A stretch of DNA of 64,000 nucleotides from Neobacillus citreus (GCF_018343545.2 NZ_JAGYPE020000002.1:30447-94446); one strand, 5' to 3'; shown: positions 1 through 8,167, numbered from the stretch's first letter. The notes: generated by a model from the sequence alone, not told the origin. Made by a program: numbers and translations.

Positions 1-482
1 CAGGCGGAGACGATAAATGTGCGTATTTAACCGAGGAACTAGGTTTTGATGCTGCGATTAACTATAAAACAGCAGACAACCTTCGCAAAGCATTGAAGGA
101 AGCCTGCCCTAACGGTGTCGATGTTTATTTCGACAATGTTGGGGGTACTGTAAGCGATGCGGTGATGTCCTTAATTAACTTCCAGTCAAGGACCGCCATT
201 TGCGGACAAATCTCTCAATATAATGCGGATAAGCTGCCTATCGGTCCAAGAGTGGCTGGTCAGTTGTTGACAACCAGTTCCTTGATGAAGGGCTTCATTG
301 TTTCTGACTATGCCCAGCACAACAAGGAAGGCTTAACACAGCTAACCCAGTGGGTAAGGGAAGGAAAAATCAAATACCGTGAAACGATTGTCGAAGGCTT
401 TGATAACACTGTAGATGCCTTCCTAGGACTTTTCCGCGGTGACAACATTGGTAAACAGCTGGTGAAAGTGGCTGAGGAATAA
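1..482 (+). CDS. NADP-dependent MDR-family oxidoreductase, C-terminal part
   Basis: The 5' end lies outside the window and the reading frame is already open at base 3. The roughly 159 visible residues begin inside the nucleotide-binding Rossmann fold (GGDDKCAYLTEELGFD) and continue with VDVYFDNVGG, a segment typical of the zinc-free medium-chain reductases related to B. subtilis YfmJ and leukotriene B4 dehydrogenase. These enzymes reduce the double bond of alpha,beta-unsaturated ketones and aldehydes with NADPH. The C-terminal part (REGKIKYRETIVEGFDN, then FRGDNIGKQLVKV) is also family-typical. The gene ends at TAA 480-482 and a hairpin terminator follows after about ten bases. Family assignment is firm; the natural substrate is unknown. 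Confidence 0.85.
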   Translation, partial: GGDDKCAYLTEELGFDAAINYKTADNLRKALKEACPNGVDVYFDNVGGTVSDAVMSLINFQSRTAICGQISQYNADKLPIGPRVAGQLLTTSSLMKGFIVSDYAQHNKEGLTQLTQWVREGKIKYRETIVEGFDNTVDAFLGLFRGDNIGKQLVKVAEE

Positions 483-492
483 AGAAGAAAAG

Positions 493-518
493 AAGTGTCC
501 CTTTTGGGGCACTTTTTG
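493..518 (+). terminator. Rho-independent terminator of the MDR oxidoreductase gene
   Basis: A nine-pair stem (aagtgtccc with ggggcactt, one G-U pair) around a short T loop is followed by a T run. It sits just after the stop codon at 482. Confidence 0.85.
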
Positions 519-647
519 TGTTTAGTCCGGAGCGGGTATAAAACGGTATTAGAAGTAACAAACAAGTTGCCTATTTTACCCGAAGCTTTATGATATAAAC
601 AGAAATAGGGTAAAATAAAGGAAATTTTATCTGTGAGGTTACCAGTA

Positions 648-1316
648 ATGAACTTGAAGTTTCAGCTAACACGTGCATTCATCCTAAGTGTCATCTCCCT
701 TGCAGCCTTTGCTCTGATGGCTACGCTTATCGAGGCTCATAAGATTGTCCAATTTGATAGCACTTTAATAAGTTCGGTTCAAGGTCTTGAGTCACCTGCG
801 TTAACAGCCATCATGAAATTTTTCACCTTCATCGGGTCGACAAAAATAGTGGTGATTCTCAGCCTCCTTATTATCTTCTTTCTCTATAAGGTGCTGCACC
901 ATCGGCTAGAACTGATATTATTCATTGCCGTGATTGCGGGAACCCCGATTATCAATTCCATATTAAAATCAATCTTTCACCGGGCACGGCCCGAATTCCA
1001 TCGCTTGATAGAAATCGGTGGTTATAGTTTTCCGAGCGGGCATGCGATGAATGCATTTTCTGTATATGGAATACTTGCCTTCCTGCTTTGGAGACATATT
1101 GCTACCAGAACAGGCCGCATACTGTTGATTATTTTTAGTACCATTATGATTTTGATGATTGGCATCAGCCGTATCTATTTGGGTGTTCATTATCCAAGTG
1201 ATATTATTGGCGGCTATTTTGCGAGCGGGTTTTGGATGACAACAGCAATCTGGTTTTTCCAATGGTATGTAGAAAGGAAGCCGCAATTAAAAGGCAGACA
1301 GCTGAAAAGGACGTAA
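648..1316 (+). CDS. PAP2-family membrane phosphatase
   Basis: About 222 residues with several hydrophobic membrane segments. The three signatures of the PAP2/undecaprenyl-pyrophosphate and lipid-phosphate phosphatase family are present: K(S)IFHRARP near residue 107, PSGH near 130 and SRIYLGVHYPSD near 175. The conserved Arg, the His of PSGH and the His/Asp of the last motif form the active site facing outside the membrane. Likely substrates are undecaprenyl pyrophosphate or lipid phosphates, but this cannot be decided from sequence. I prefer ATG 648 because GTGAGG stands eight bases upstream; a GTG at 633 with AAAGGA in front is an alternative that adds five residues. It is a single-gene unit ending at a shared terminator. 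Confidence 0.85.
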   Translation: MNLKFQLTRAFILSVISLAAFALMATLIEAHKIVQFDSTLISSVQGLESPALTAIMKFFTFIGSTKIVVILSLLIIFFLYKVLHHRLELILFIAVIAGTPIINSILKSIFHRARPEFHRLIEIGGYSFPSGHAMNAFSVYGILAFLLWRHIATRTGRILLIIFSTIMILMIGISRIYLGVHYPSDIIGGYFASGFWMTTAIWFFQWYVERKPQLKGRQLKRT

Positions 1317-1348
1317 AAAAACGGGTGGCGCGCCACCCGTTTTTTTTA
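1317..1348. terminator. Bidirectional terminator between convergent genes
   Basis: A perfect 20-bp palindrome (acgggtggcg joined to cgccacccgt, 1321-1340) has A residues on its left and T residues on its right. It can therefore end transcription of the PAP2 gene and of the permease gene coming from the other strand. Confidence 0.9.
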
Positions 1349-2677
1349 TGCTACAACCTCAGTCGTTTTGCTCTTTTCTGTCTTTTCTTCAGGAATCAAA
1401 AGGTTCAAAAGAAGTGTCGCTAACGCCCCAACTGTCATGCTAGAAGAAAGGATATAGTTAACCCAGTCAGGTGCACCCGCTAATGCCTCTTTAGGCAAGA
1501 TTGTTACTGCAATGGTTAAAAGGATAGGGATCCCGATAATCATCATATTTCGATCGTTGATGATAATTGGCTGAATCACCTTCATGCCATTTGTCACAAT
1601 TGCCACGCAGACAATTCCGAAAATTCCATTGATAACTGCTTCAGGGATACAAGTAATTACTGTTGAAAGCTTTGGAACTAGACCAAGGCAGATTAGGATT
1701 CCGCCGCCCGTCATGATCGCCATTCTGCTTGCTACACCAGTAATCGCCAATAAGCCTGCGTTAGAAGAATAACCTGTCATCGGTGTGCTGCCAAACAAGG
1801 CTCCGATAAAACAACCAAGACCTTCACCAAAGGAAGCACGGTTAAGGCGTCTTTCATCCAATTCCTGTCCGGTAACAGTGGATACTACAAACCAAGTTCC
1901 TGTTGTTTCAATTAGAATAATGAAATAAACAAAAGCAACAGTAATAATAGCGCTAAGATCAAAGACCGGCTTTCCAAACGGGAAAAAGGATGGGAGTGAG
2001 AACCATGCTGCTTCCTTTACAGGTGAAAAATCTACCTGCCCAAAAATAGCGGCAGCAATTGTACCAATAGCGATTGCTAGTAAAACAGAGACGAGACGGA
2101 AAAAGGTTCCAAATCCGTGCATTTTACGACCCAATAGCATGCAAATGACTAGTACCCCTGCAGAAATCGCTGCAATTAAAATGTTCGTGCCAATTTTTCC
2201 TTCGGCATGATAGATGCTGTTCATTCCCACTGGCATTAACGAAATCCCAACAATGATGATTACCGTTCCCCCTACAAGCGGCGGAATAAATTTTTTCACG
2301 GCTTTGGCAAACCATTTTAGTGGATAACCGAGAAGGGAAATAAGAATGGCACCGGGAATCAAACTTCCGGCAATGGCCCCTAAGCCAAGCTTTCCGCCAA
2401 TCGCGGCAATGGCGCCGATCGGAACATAAGAAGGACCTTGGACGACAGGAAGCTTAATCCCGAAGCCTGTTTGGACGATGGTCGCTATTCCAGTTGCCAG
2501 GAAACACATTTGGATAAAGAAGGATGTGTTTTCCGTACTTAGTGAAAGTAATCCTGCGATAATGATTGGCGCTATATATAAATCCATCGCCAAGACGTGT
2601 TGCATGCCTAAAATAAGGGCTTTGCCAAAACTTATTTTCTCATCTACACCTACAATAATATTATTCTGTTTTTCCAA
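1346..2677 (-). CDS. NCS2-family xanthine/uric acid-type permease
   Basis: About 443 residues forming a polytopic membrane protein of the nucleobase-ascorbate (NCS2) family. Visible landmarks are GMQHVLAMD in the first membrane segment, VVQGPSYVPIGA in the third, and the substrate-loop region GSTPMTGYSSNAGLLAITG near residue 315, which resembles uric acid/xanthine permeases (PbuX/PucJK type) more than uracil permeases. The expected role is proton-coupled uptake of a purine base or purine-like compound. The open frame extends to TTG 2716, but no ribosome site precedes it. TTG 2675-2677 has GAGGGGG eight bases upstream and is taken as the start. It is divergent from the Rieske oxygenase gene, which suggests, without proving, that the oxygenase acts on the imported compound. 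Confidence 0.85.
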   Translation of the reverse strand: MEKQNNIIVGVDEKISFGKALILGMQHVLAMDLYIAPIIIAGLLSLSTENTSFFIQMCFLATGIATIVQTGFGIKLPVVQGPSYVPIGAIAAIGGKLGLGAIAGSLIPGAILISLLGYPLKWFAKAVKKFIPPLVGGTVIIIVGISLMPVGMNSIYHAEGKIGTNILIAAISAGVLVICMLLGRKMHGFGTFFRLVSVLLAIAIGTIAAAIFGQVDFSPVKEAAWFSLPSFFPFGKPVFDLSAIITVAFVYFIILIETTGTWFVVSTVTGQELDERRLNRASFGEGLGCFIGALFGSTPMTGYSSNAGLLAITGVASRMAIMTGGGILICLGLVPKLSTVITCIPEAVINGIFGIVCVAIVTNGMKVIQPIIINDRNMMIIGIPILLTIAVTILPKEALAGAPDWVNYILSSSMTVGALATLLLNLLIPEEKTEKSKTTEVVA

Positions 2678-2800
2678 GGATAAATCCCCCTCGTTCGTAT
2701 TCAAAGGTATATTCAACTAGATTATATAGGAGTATTCACAAAATGTACACAAAAAAGACGAACGTTATTTTAAAAAAATAAAATTTTATTCGTGTTTTTA

Positions 2801-2829
2801 TTGACCTTTGAGCTCGCTGTATATAGAAT
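2801..2829 (+). promoter_or_regulatory. Sigma-A promoter for the Rieske oxygenase gene
   Basis: TTGACC (2801-2806), a 17-base spacer, then TAGAAT (2824-2829). It stands 34 bases before the proposed start codon. Confidence 0.7.
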
Positions 2830-2862
2830 AAAGGTGAGTTGAAAGACAGGAGGAATACAATT

Positions 2863-3837
2863 TTGGTAACTGATAAGGTATTGCAGGAAGATTGGCTGGT
2901 CGCTTGCCGCTCAAGCGATGTAGGGGAGAAGCCGATTCAAGTTATATTAATGGGCGAACGGATTGCCGTATTTCGGACAAGTGAAGGCGTTCATGCATTT
3001 AAGGACCTTTGCATCCACAGGGGTGCAGCCCTTTCACTTGGCGAAGTGAAAAATGACTGTCTGGTGTGCCCTTACCATGCGTGGGAATATAATACGAGCG
3101 GAGAATGTGTTTCTATTCCACAATTGCCGGAAGGTCGTGCTATTCCTAAGAAAGCCAAGGCTATTAAATATGCTTGTATCGAGAAGTACGGATTCATTTG
3201 GATCAATCTTGCCGATAACACTCCGGAGCTTTTTTCCTACCCGCAAGCGGAGGCAGTAGAATACCGCAATGTTATCTGGGGACCTCAGGAGGTAGCAGCA
3301 AAGCCACCGCGGATTATTGAAAACTTTTTAGATGTTGGCCATTTGGCAGTTGTCCATGAAGGATACTTAGGAGATACTAGCCACCGGGAAATCGGTGATT
3401 ACCAGGTGCATTGGGAAGAAGATCGCATCTATTCAGATGAGATTGCCATTTACCAGCCGGATCCGGATGGATCGGGGATACCTAAATATGTTTATTACAC
3501 ATATGAAATTCTACGGCCATTTACCGTACTTTTTACGAAAAAGGATAGGGAAACGAATCAAGAAATGACGATTCTATTAACGATTCGTCCGGTCGATGAA
3601 AACAAATCCATTGCCTATGGAATTCTTTCTTTTAACTATGATCCAGGTTTATCTGATGAAGAAATCGTCCAGTTCCAAAATTTGATTTTTGCACAGGATA
3701 AGCCGATTGTTGAAAATCAAAAGCCAGAGGAGCTGCCGCTTGATCTGCAGGTGGAGCTTTCACTTGTGTGTGACCGTATGAGCATTGCCTATCGGCAATA
3801 TTTAAAAAACCTTGGCGTAGTGCTGGGGACTGCTTAA
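2863..3837 (+). CDS. Rieske non-heme iron oxygenase, alpha subunit type
   Basis: 324 residues. The N-terminal Rieske [2Fe-2S] domain has CIH at residues 50-52 and CPYH at 69-72. The C-terminal catalytic domain has the mononuclear iron pattern N154, D157, H160, H165 within ENFLDVGHLAVVHEG. Length and layout resemble VanA-type and other O- or N-demethylating oxygenases rather than ring dioxygenases with a small beta subunit; no beta subunit or reductase gene is nearby. These enzymes use O2 and an electron-transfer partner to hydroxylate a substrate, and demethylases release formaldehyde. The start TTG 2863 is chosen because AGGAGG lies nine bases upstream; the frame opens earlier at 2839. The gene sits between a purine-type permease and purU, a context that fits a demethylation role. 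Confidence 0.85.
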   Translation: MVTDKVLQEDWLVACRSSDVGEKPIQVILMGERIAVFRTSEGVHAFKDLCIHRGAALSLGEVKNDCLVCPYHAWEYNTSGECVSIPQLPEGRAIPKKAKAIKYACIEKYGFIWINLADNTPELFSYPQAEAVEYRNVIWGPQEVAAKPPRIIENFLDVGHLAVVHEGYLGDTSHREIGDYQVHWEEDRIYSDEIAIYQPDPDGSGIPKYVYYTYEILRPFTVLFTKKDRETNQEMTILLTIRPVDENKSIAYGILSFNYDPGLSDEEIVQFQNLIFAQDKPIVENQKPEELPLDLQVELSLVCDRMSIAYRQYLKNLGVVLGTA

Positions 3838-3846
3838 GAACAAATT

Positions 3847-3882
3847 GGGAGGCCGAACCTTAGGGGTGGCCGCCTTTTTTGT
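3847..3882 (+). terminator. Terminator after the Rieske oxygenase gene
   Basis: An imperfect GC-rich hairpin (ggaggcc...ggccgcc) is followed by six T residues. Confidence 0.7.
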
Positions 3883-3900
3883 TTTCTAGTAATTTTAGAA

Positions 3901-3930
3901 GTGACAAAGCCTCACTTTAAATTGTATAAT
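3901..3930 (+). promoter_or_regulatory. Sigma-A promoter for purU
   Basis: GTGACA (3901-3906), an 18-base spacer and a perfect TATAAT (3925-3930). It stands about 40 bases before the purU start. Confidence 0.6.
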
Positions 3931-3968
3931 AATTCACAATAATTAAAATGAGGGTTGAGGTAGCTATC

Positions 3969-4868
3969 ATGAGTTCGTTTTTTAAAAATCAGCTAGAACA
4001 ATTTCAAGAGAAGAATCAAAATCGCGGCAGGCTATTAGTCAGTTGTCCGGATCAACCTGGTATTGTGGCCGCCATTTCGCAATTTTTATTTTCCTACAAT
4101 GCAAATATTATTGAGTCAAATCAGTATTCTACTAATCCAGAGGGCGGGCGTTTTTTCATCAGAATTGAATTTGAATGCCCCTCTTTAAAAGATAAAGCTA
4201 AGGATATGAAACAGCAATTTGTAGAGATAGCTGCGCAGTTTTCAATGGAATGGAGCTTTAGACCAGTTTTTGAAGTGAAAAGAACGGCGATTTTTGTGTC
4301 AAAGGAATTGCACTGTTTGCTTGAACTCTTATGGGAATGGCAAAGCGGTGATTTGTTGACAGACATCGCTCTTGTCATCAGTAATCATGAAGAGGCTAGG
4401 GATGTGGTCGAAGGACTGAATATTCCGTTCTACTATATTCCTGCTAATAAAGACATTCGTGCGGAGGTTGAAGCCAAGCAACTGCAGCTCCTCAAAGAAC
4501 ATGATATTGATGTCATCGTGCTGGCCCGCTATATGCAAATTTTGACACCAAACTTTGTGGCTGCTAACCCGAATAAAATTATCAACATCCACCATTCGTT
4601 CCTGCCAGCCTTTATTGGAGCGCGGCCGTATGAACGGGCATATAGCCGAGGTGTAAAATTAATCGGGGCCACCTCCCATTATGTGACCAATGATTTGGAC
4701 GAGGGGCCAATTATCGAGCAGGATATTGCCCGGGTTGACCACCGTTCGAATGTGGAGGCATTAAAGAAAATCGGCCGTTCAATCGAGCGGAGTGTTTTAG
4801 CGCGTGCAGTCAAATGGCATTTAGAAGACCGGGTTATTGTCCATCAAAATAAGACGATTGTCTTTTAA
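3969..4868 (+). CDS. purU: Formyltetrahydrofolate deformylase
   Basis: 299 residues. An N-terminal ACT domain (RGRLLVSCPDQPGIVAA, residues about 18-34) is followed by a formyltransferase-type catalytic domain with NIHHSFLPAFIGARPY near 203 and TSHYVTNDLDEGPII near 235. These hold the conserved Asn-His-Asp used for 10-formyl-THF chemistry. PurU hydrolyses 10-formyl-THF to THF and formate, balancing the one-carbon pool. ATG 3969 is chosen over ATG 3948 because GGTTGAGG lies eight bases before it and the protein then starts like other PurU proteins. It has its own promoter and terminator. Being next to a possible demethylating Rieske oxygenase, it may help dispose of released one-carbon units, as seen in some demethylation clusters. 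Confidence 0.93.
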   Translation: MSSFFKNQLEQFQEKNQNRGRLLVSCPDQPGIVAAISQFLFSYNANIIESNQYSTNPEGGRFFIRIEFECPSLKDKAKDMKQQFVEIAAQFSMEWSFRPVFEVKRTAIFVSKELHCLLELLWEWQSGDLLTDIALVISNHEEARDVVEGLNIPFYYIPANKDIRAEVEAKQLQLLKEHDIDVIVLARYMQILTPNFVAANPNKIINIHHSFLPAFIGARPYERAYSRGVKLIGATSHYVTNDLDEGPIIEQDIARVDHRSNVEALKKIGRSIERSVLARAVKWHLEDRVIVHQNKTIVF

Positions 4869-4890
4869 TTCGTAGTTATCTATTCTTAAC

Positions 4891-4921
4891 AGCCATCCCG
4901 TGATAATGGATGGCTTTTTTT
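4891..4921 (+). terminator. Terminator after purU
   Basis: A perfect eight-pair stem (agccatcc with ggatggct) with a nine-base loop is followed by seven T residues. Confidence 0.9.
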
Positions 4922-4986
4922 GCGTTAGTCTGGAAGAATGAAGCATTCAATTCAGTTCATAATAAGAACGAAAAGGAGTGATTTTC

Positions 4987-5124
4987 ATGGATAAGAAATA
5001 TAACACAAACGTTGATGCAACGGTGGAATTAAAGAAGGCACTCAATAAAACCAAGCCGCCGCAAAACCGGATGAGCGAAGCGGAAAGAAGAATGAAATAT
5101 GGCGAAAAGGGAAAAGAAGTTTAA
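4987..5124 (+). CDS. Small basic hypothetical protein, 45 aa
   Basis: The reading frame starts MDKKYNTNVDATVELKKALN and ends EAERRMKYGEKGKEV. An AAAGGAG ribosome site sits about ten bases before the ATG. It is rich in Lys, Arg and Glu and has no membrane segment. It is followed 38 bases later by a second small gene and then a terminator, so the two probably form one transcript. I do not recognise the family. Small charged proteins of this kind are common in Bacillus and are often spore-associated, but nothing in the sequence shows that here. Confidence 0.65.
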   Translation: MDKKYNTNVDATVELKKALNKTKPPQNRMSEAERRMKYGEKGKEV

Positions 5125-5162
5125 ACTTACCTGAATCCTATAAAAAGTAGAGGTGAAAAGAT

Positions 5163-5306
5163 ATGGCAGATAAAAATCCAATTGAGTACTCAGGAAAGGT
5201 ATTAGATCAAAGAAATACTCTAACCGGTCCTGATGATTCAGGAAAACCAGACTATCCTAAACCACCGAAACATGTTTCGATTCAGCAGAAGAATAATAAC
5301 GATTAA
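5163..5306 (+). CDS. Small hydrophilic hypothetical protein, 47 aa
   Basis: Begins MADKNPIEYSGKVLDQRNTL, has a Pro-rich middle (DYPKPPKHV) and ends QQKNNND. The ribosome site AGAGGTG lies about eight bases upstream. It probably shares a transcript with the 45-residue protein before it, and a terminator follows ten bases after the stop. The function is unknown and no domain is recognised. Low complexity and high hydrophilicity suggest a disordered protein. Confidence 0.65.
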   Translation: MADKNPIEYSGKVLDQRNTLTGPDDSGKPDYPKPPKHVSIQQKNNND

Positions 5307-5315
5307 TATGAAGAT

Positions 5316-5347
5316 AAAGGGTGTCTGTATGTTATGACACCTTTTTC
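5316..5347 (+). terminator. Terminator after the two small genes
   Basis: A nine-pair stem (aagggtgtc with gacaccttt, one G-U pair) around a ten-base loop runs directly into T residues. Confidence 0.8.
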
Positions 5348-5432
5348 TTTTTACATAAGCATTTAATTTTTGTTCCTAAACTGTCATTGTTACTATAGTA
5401 GTGTATCTGTTTAAAGAAAGGACTTATAAATA

Positions 5433-6434
5433 ATGACAAATATTCATATACCAGTTTCCGTATTAAACCTTGCCCCAATTCGAGAAGGACAGGATTCGAA
5501 ACAAGCGATTGAAGCAATGGTGGATTTAGCACAGGCAGTTGAAAAAATGGGATATAAACGCTATTGGATTGCGGAACACCATAATACCCCGACGCTGGTC
5601 AGTTCTGCGACGGCCATTTTAATAAAACATACCTTAGAACATACAAATGAAATTAGCGTGGGCTCGGGCGGGATTATGCTCCCGAACCACTCCCCTTTGG
5701 TAGTTGCTGAACAATTCGGAACGATGGCAACCATTTATCCGGGGCGGGTTGAACTTGGTCTCGGCCGCGCGCCTGGAACAGACATGATGACAGCAAATGC
5801 ACTAAGACGTTCGAAAAATGATTCTGTCTTTACGTTTCCTGATGATGTTAAAGCGTTGCAAACGTATTTTGGACCTGAAGACCAGCAAGGTTATGTCCGT
5901 GCATATCCTGGGGCAGGAACGAATATCCCAATTTATATTCTTGGTTCCTCGACAGATTCTGCTTACTTGGCGGCAAGTCTGGGACTTCCATATGTTTTTG
6001 CCTCCCACTTTGCGCCAAGATACATGGAGGATGCGATTTCGATTTATCGCAGCCGGTTCCAGCCGTCTGAGTATTTGGATCAGCCATACATGATGGTTTG
6101 TTTAAACGTGGTTGCTGCCGAAACAGACGAGGAAGCAAGTTTCTTATCAACTACGATGCGGCAATTTTCCCTAAATGTTGTTCGCGGTTCCCGCATGCCA
6201 TTGCAGCCGCCGGTTGAAAATATGGAACAAATTTGGACTCCAATGGAGAAGGAAATGGTGATGTCCATGTCCAGAATGACGATGTTGGGAAGTAAAGAGA
6301 CCGTCCGGGAGCAGTTGTCAGCATTTCAGGAAAAATATAATGTGGATGAACTTATGGCTGTTACCTATATCTATGATGTTGAAAAACAAAAACGGTCGTA
6401 TGAGATATTAAAGGAAATTGTGGACGGGAAATAG
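5433..6434 (+). CDS. LLM-class flavin-dependent oxidoreductase (MsnO8/YwcH type)
   Basis: 333 residues of the bacterial luciferase-like TIM-barrel family. Family landmarks are [12 protein letters not shown] at the N-terminus, [11 protein letters not shown] near residue 46, [19 protein letters not shown] near 79-97 and [14 protein letters not shown] near 105. These enzymes use reduced FMN supplied by a reductase and O2 to oxidise small molecules; the substrate cannot be predicted. GAAAGGA lies upstream of the ATG. It stands alone between terminators at 5316-5347 and 6445-6490. A second, more distant LLM protein is encoded at 28852. Confidence 0.9.
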   Translation: MTNIHIPVSVLNLAPIREGQDSKQAIEAMVDLAQAVEKMGYKRYWIAEHHNTPTLVSSATAILIKHTLEHTNEISVGSGGIMLPNHSPLVVAEQFGTMATIYPGRVELGLGRAPGTDMMTANALRRSKNDSVFTFPDDVKALQTYFGPEDQQGYVRAYPGAGTNIPIYILGSSTDSAYLAASLGLPYVFASHFAPRYMEDAISIYRSRFQPSEYLDQPYMMVCLNVVAAETDEEASFLSTTMRQFSLNVVRGSRMPLQPPVENMEQIWTPMEKEMVMSMSRMTMLGSKETVREQLSAFQEKYNVDELMAVTYIYDVEKQKRSYEILKEIVDGK

Positions 6435-6444
6435 GAAATAAAAA

Positions 6445-6490
6445 GCGCAAATATCTTGCGGGTAGCCGCAGCATATTTGCGTTTTTTTTT
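6445..6490 (+). terminator. Strong terminator after the first LLM gene
   Basis: A long two-part stem (cgcaaatat with atatttgcg, plus tgcgg with ccgca) ends in nine T residues. Confidence 0.92.
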
Positions 6491-6531
6491 ATAATCAAAT
6501 TTGTAATAGAATAATGGAAAAATGTGAAATT

Positions 6532-6595
6532 AGGAGGTGGTACACAAAATGTCATTAAAAAAATGAGAATGCGGAAAAGGTTATGTTTCAAATAA
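6532..6595 (+). other. Strong ribosome site with a five-codon ORF (possible decayed gene)
   Basis: AGGAGGTGG (6532-6540) is correctly spaced before ATG 6549, but the frame reads only MSLKK and stops at TGA 6564-6566. The stop falls just after a run of seven A residues; one more A would extend the frame to 15 very basic residues ending at TAA 6593-6595. It may be a leader peptide, a degenerate start of a lost gene, or a phase-variable tract. Evidence is weak. Confidence 0.25.
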
Positions 6596-6718
6596 GAATT
6601 TTTTGCGACGTATTTCTTGCTAATATTACGATTTTTCAAATATAAGTGTAAAATAAAGATAGGAAAAATACTCCATTTTGATTCGCCATACGATTTTTCC
6701 AAATCAAAACGAAAGAAG

Positions 6719-7171
6719 ATGGAGAAAATGGACAAAACGAAGGTTTTATCCAACATGGCCGGAACAGTGTTGACATTGGTCGGGATTGCGGCAATTACGG
6801 TTGGACTAGGGCTGATTGTGGCGCCCGATGGAGATGGTTTCAAGCTATCAGTTGAGCTCTTGAAAAATACTCCATTCAGGGACTATCTCATTCCCGGTAT
6901 CGTTTTGTTGACAGTGATTGGAGTAGGCAGTTTATTGGCGGCAATTCCAGCATTTAAGCTTCATCGGTTCGCAGGAGCAGCGACCTTGCTGCTTGGCTTG
7001 GCACTCGTCCTGTTTATTGTGGCCCAAGTCTATTGGATTGGTACAGGAAGCGGCTTATTGCCGATTTTTATGATTGTTGGGATTGTGGAGATGGGCTTAG
7101 GAGTTTTGATCATGGCAGTGGATTCTAATCATCAAATGTTCCACCGCCATCATAATCACCATGCACATTAA
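6719..7171 (+). CDS. Four-helix hypothetical membrane protein with His-rich tail
   Basis: About 150 residues. Four hydrophobic segments lie near residues 13-33, 55-76, 83-104 and 111-130, and the C-terminus is strikingly His-rich (FHRHHNHHAH). The open frame reaches back to 6617, but that stretch is AT-rich leader without a ribosome site. The start is placed at ATG 6719 (or ATG 6728, three codons later), where the hydrophilic N-terminus precedes the first helix. The His tail could bind metal ions, which is inference only. The family is not recognised. A strong terminator follows at 7184. Confidence 0.7.
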   Translation: MEKMDKTKVLSNMAGTVLTLVGIAAITVGLGLIVAPDGDGFKLSVELLKNTPFRDYLIPGIVLLTVIGVGSLLAAIPAFKLHRFAGAATLLLGLALVLFIVAQVYWIGTGSGLLPIFMIVGIVEMGLGVLIMAVDSNHQMFHRHHNHHAH

Positions 7172-7183
7172 AGGGAAGATTGG

Positions 7184-7219
7184 AGGAATTTTACATTGAA
7201 AAGTGTAAGATTCCTTTTT
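7184..7219 (+). terminator. Terminator with a 12-pair stem
   Basis: The arms aggaattttaca and tgtaagattcct pair fully (one G-U) and run into a T tract. The arms closely match those of the terminator at 13885-13917. Confidence 0.88.
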
Positions 7220-7304
7220 GTCATTTTTTGCAGGGTTTTCGGAATTTTTGTTGAAAGGTTAATAAGGATGGTTTCATAAAAAATGATAAAGGGGTACTTG
7301 CAAA

Positions 7305-7757
7305 ATGGAAAGTTTTCACTTTAAAGTAAATGGCAGCTGGCAGGGAGATCGGAATGGGAAGGGGCATATTCAGACAAACGGTGGTCTTGATATCGCTGTT
7401 TCGGCACCGGCGGATATGGAGGGTCCAGGAATCGGTTCAAATCCAGAGGAGCTGCTTATTTCTTCTTCCAATAATTGTTATATGATTACACTAGGGGCGA
7501 TGCTGGGGAATCGAAAAATTGAGGTAGAAAAACTCGAGGTTGTTTCTGAGGGGGTTGTCGACAGGGAGGACGGTAAATTGAAGTTTAAACAAATTATCCA
7601 TCGCCCAGTTTTTTATATTAGTAGTGACTCTGGAATCTCTCCAGAAAAATTGCAAGAGATTGCAGTTCGAGCTGAAAAAGCTTGCTTTATTTCGCAAACA
7701 TTGCGGCCGAGCATCAATTTTTCAGTTGAACCAAATGTTGTTGTTGATGGAAAATAA
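7305..7757 (+). CDS. OsmC-family peroxiredoxin-like protein
   Basis: 150 residues of the OsmC/Ohr fold. The family motif SNPEELLISSSNNCYM places the first redox Cys near residue 58, and the second lies in EKACFISQ near 126. Members reduce organic peroxides with a reactive Cys pair. Its place in the SACOL1771/YhfA-like OsmC branch rather than true Ohr is suggested by the wording of the first motif, which normally has LLASALAAC-type residues; Ser-Asn-Asn replaces part of this here. AAAGGGG lies upstream of ATG 7305. Single-gene unit ending at the terminator 7782-7805. Confidence 0.88.
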   Translation: MESFHFKVNGSWQGDRNGKGHIQTNGGLDIAVSAPADMEGPGIGSNPEELLISSSNNCYMITLGAMLGNRKIEVEKLEVVSEGVVDREDGKLKFKQIIHRPVFYISSDSGISPEKLQEIAVRAEKACFISQTLRPSINFSVEPNVVVDGK

Positions 7758-7781
7758 TACTTGACCAAAAAATGGGCATGT

Positions 7782-7805
7782 ACTAATATTGATATTAGTT
7801 TTTCT
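7782..7805 (+). terminator. Terminator after the OsmC gene
   Basis: A perfect seven-pair stem (actaata with tattagt) has a four-base loop and a T run. Confidence 0.85.
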
Positions 7806-7814
7806 ATATGTTGT

Positions 7815-7843
7815 TTGATTTGTAAAAATGAAAACTATATATT
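7815..7843 (+). promoter_or_regulatory. Sigma-A promoter of the riboswitch-ribonucleotide reductase operon
   Basis: TTGATT (7815-7820), a 17-base spacer and TATATT (7838-7843). Transcription would begin just before the riboswitch. Confidence 0.65.
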
Positions 7844-7850
7844 GTGTTAG

Positions 7851-8038
7851 CCTTAAGGGAAGATGCCGAACACGGCTTAATAGGGAATCCGGTGTGATGC
7901 CGGAACTGCCCCCGCAACTGTAAATGCTGACGAAATGAGCAAACCACTGTATAAGAATGCTTATGAAAATAGGTGCTTATACGGGAAGGGCTTAGAGTAG
8001 AGTGATGCATAAGTCAGGAGACCTGTCTTTCTTAAGAT
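7851..8038 (+). promoter_or_regulatory. Cobalamin (B12) riboswitch aptamer
   Basis: The conserved B12-box elements are present in order: GGGAAGATGCCG near 7857, AATCCGGTGTGATGCCGGAA near 7886, CTGCCCCCGCAACTGTAA near 7906, and AAGTCAGGAGACCTG at 8011-8025. The outer helix can close with cttaag at both ends. Downstream, caacaaaag (8079-8087) and cttttgttg (8108-8116) pair, and a terminator lies at 8130-8167, so control is probably by premature termination when adenosylcobalamin is bound. It precedes the class I ribonucleotide reductase operon, an enzyme that does not need B12. This fits a switch that shuts the operon when B12 is plentiful. Confidence 0.97.
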
Positions 8039-8129
8039 GTTTCAACTTCTTCGGGGATTGAGAAGAGGAAACGACGGCAACAAAAGGAAGACATGGCCCG
8101 GTTATTCCCTTTTGTTGTGTGCTCGTTTC

Positions 8130-8167
8130 ATCCGCTCGGTTCTCGCCGGAGCGGATTTTTTATTTTT
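8130..8167 (+). terminator. Riboswitch-controlled terminator (expression platform)
   Basis: The stem atccgctc with gagcggat is followed by a long T tract, and the ribosome site AGGAGG (8170-8175) comes immediately after. A competing pairing between gaaacga near 8069 and tcgtttc at 8123-8129 may act as antiterminator. Confidence 0.85.

Noticed and set aside
3948-3968. ATG 3948 as purU start
   Set aside because: The ribosome site GGTTGAGG lies after it and before ATG 3969, which also fits other PurU N-termini.
6361-6843. Minus-strand 160-codon open frame across the 6445 terminator
   Set aside because: It runs through a terminator and antisense to two genes, and is low in coding character.
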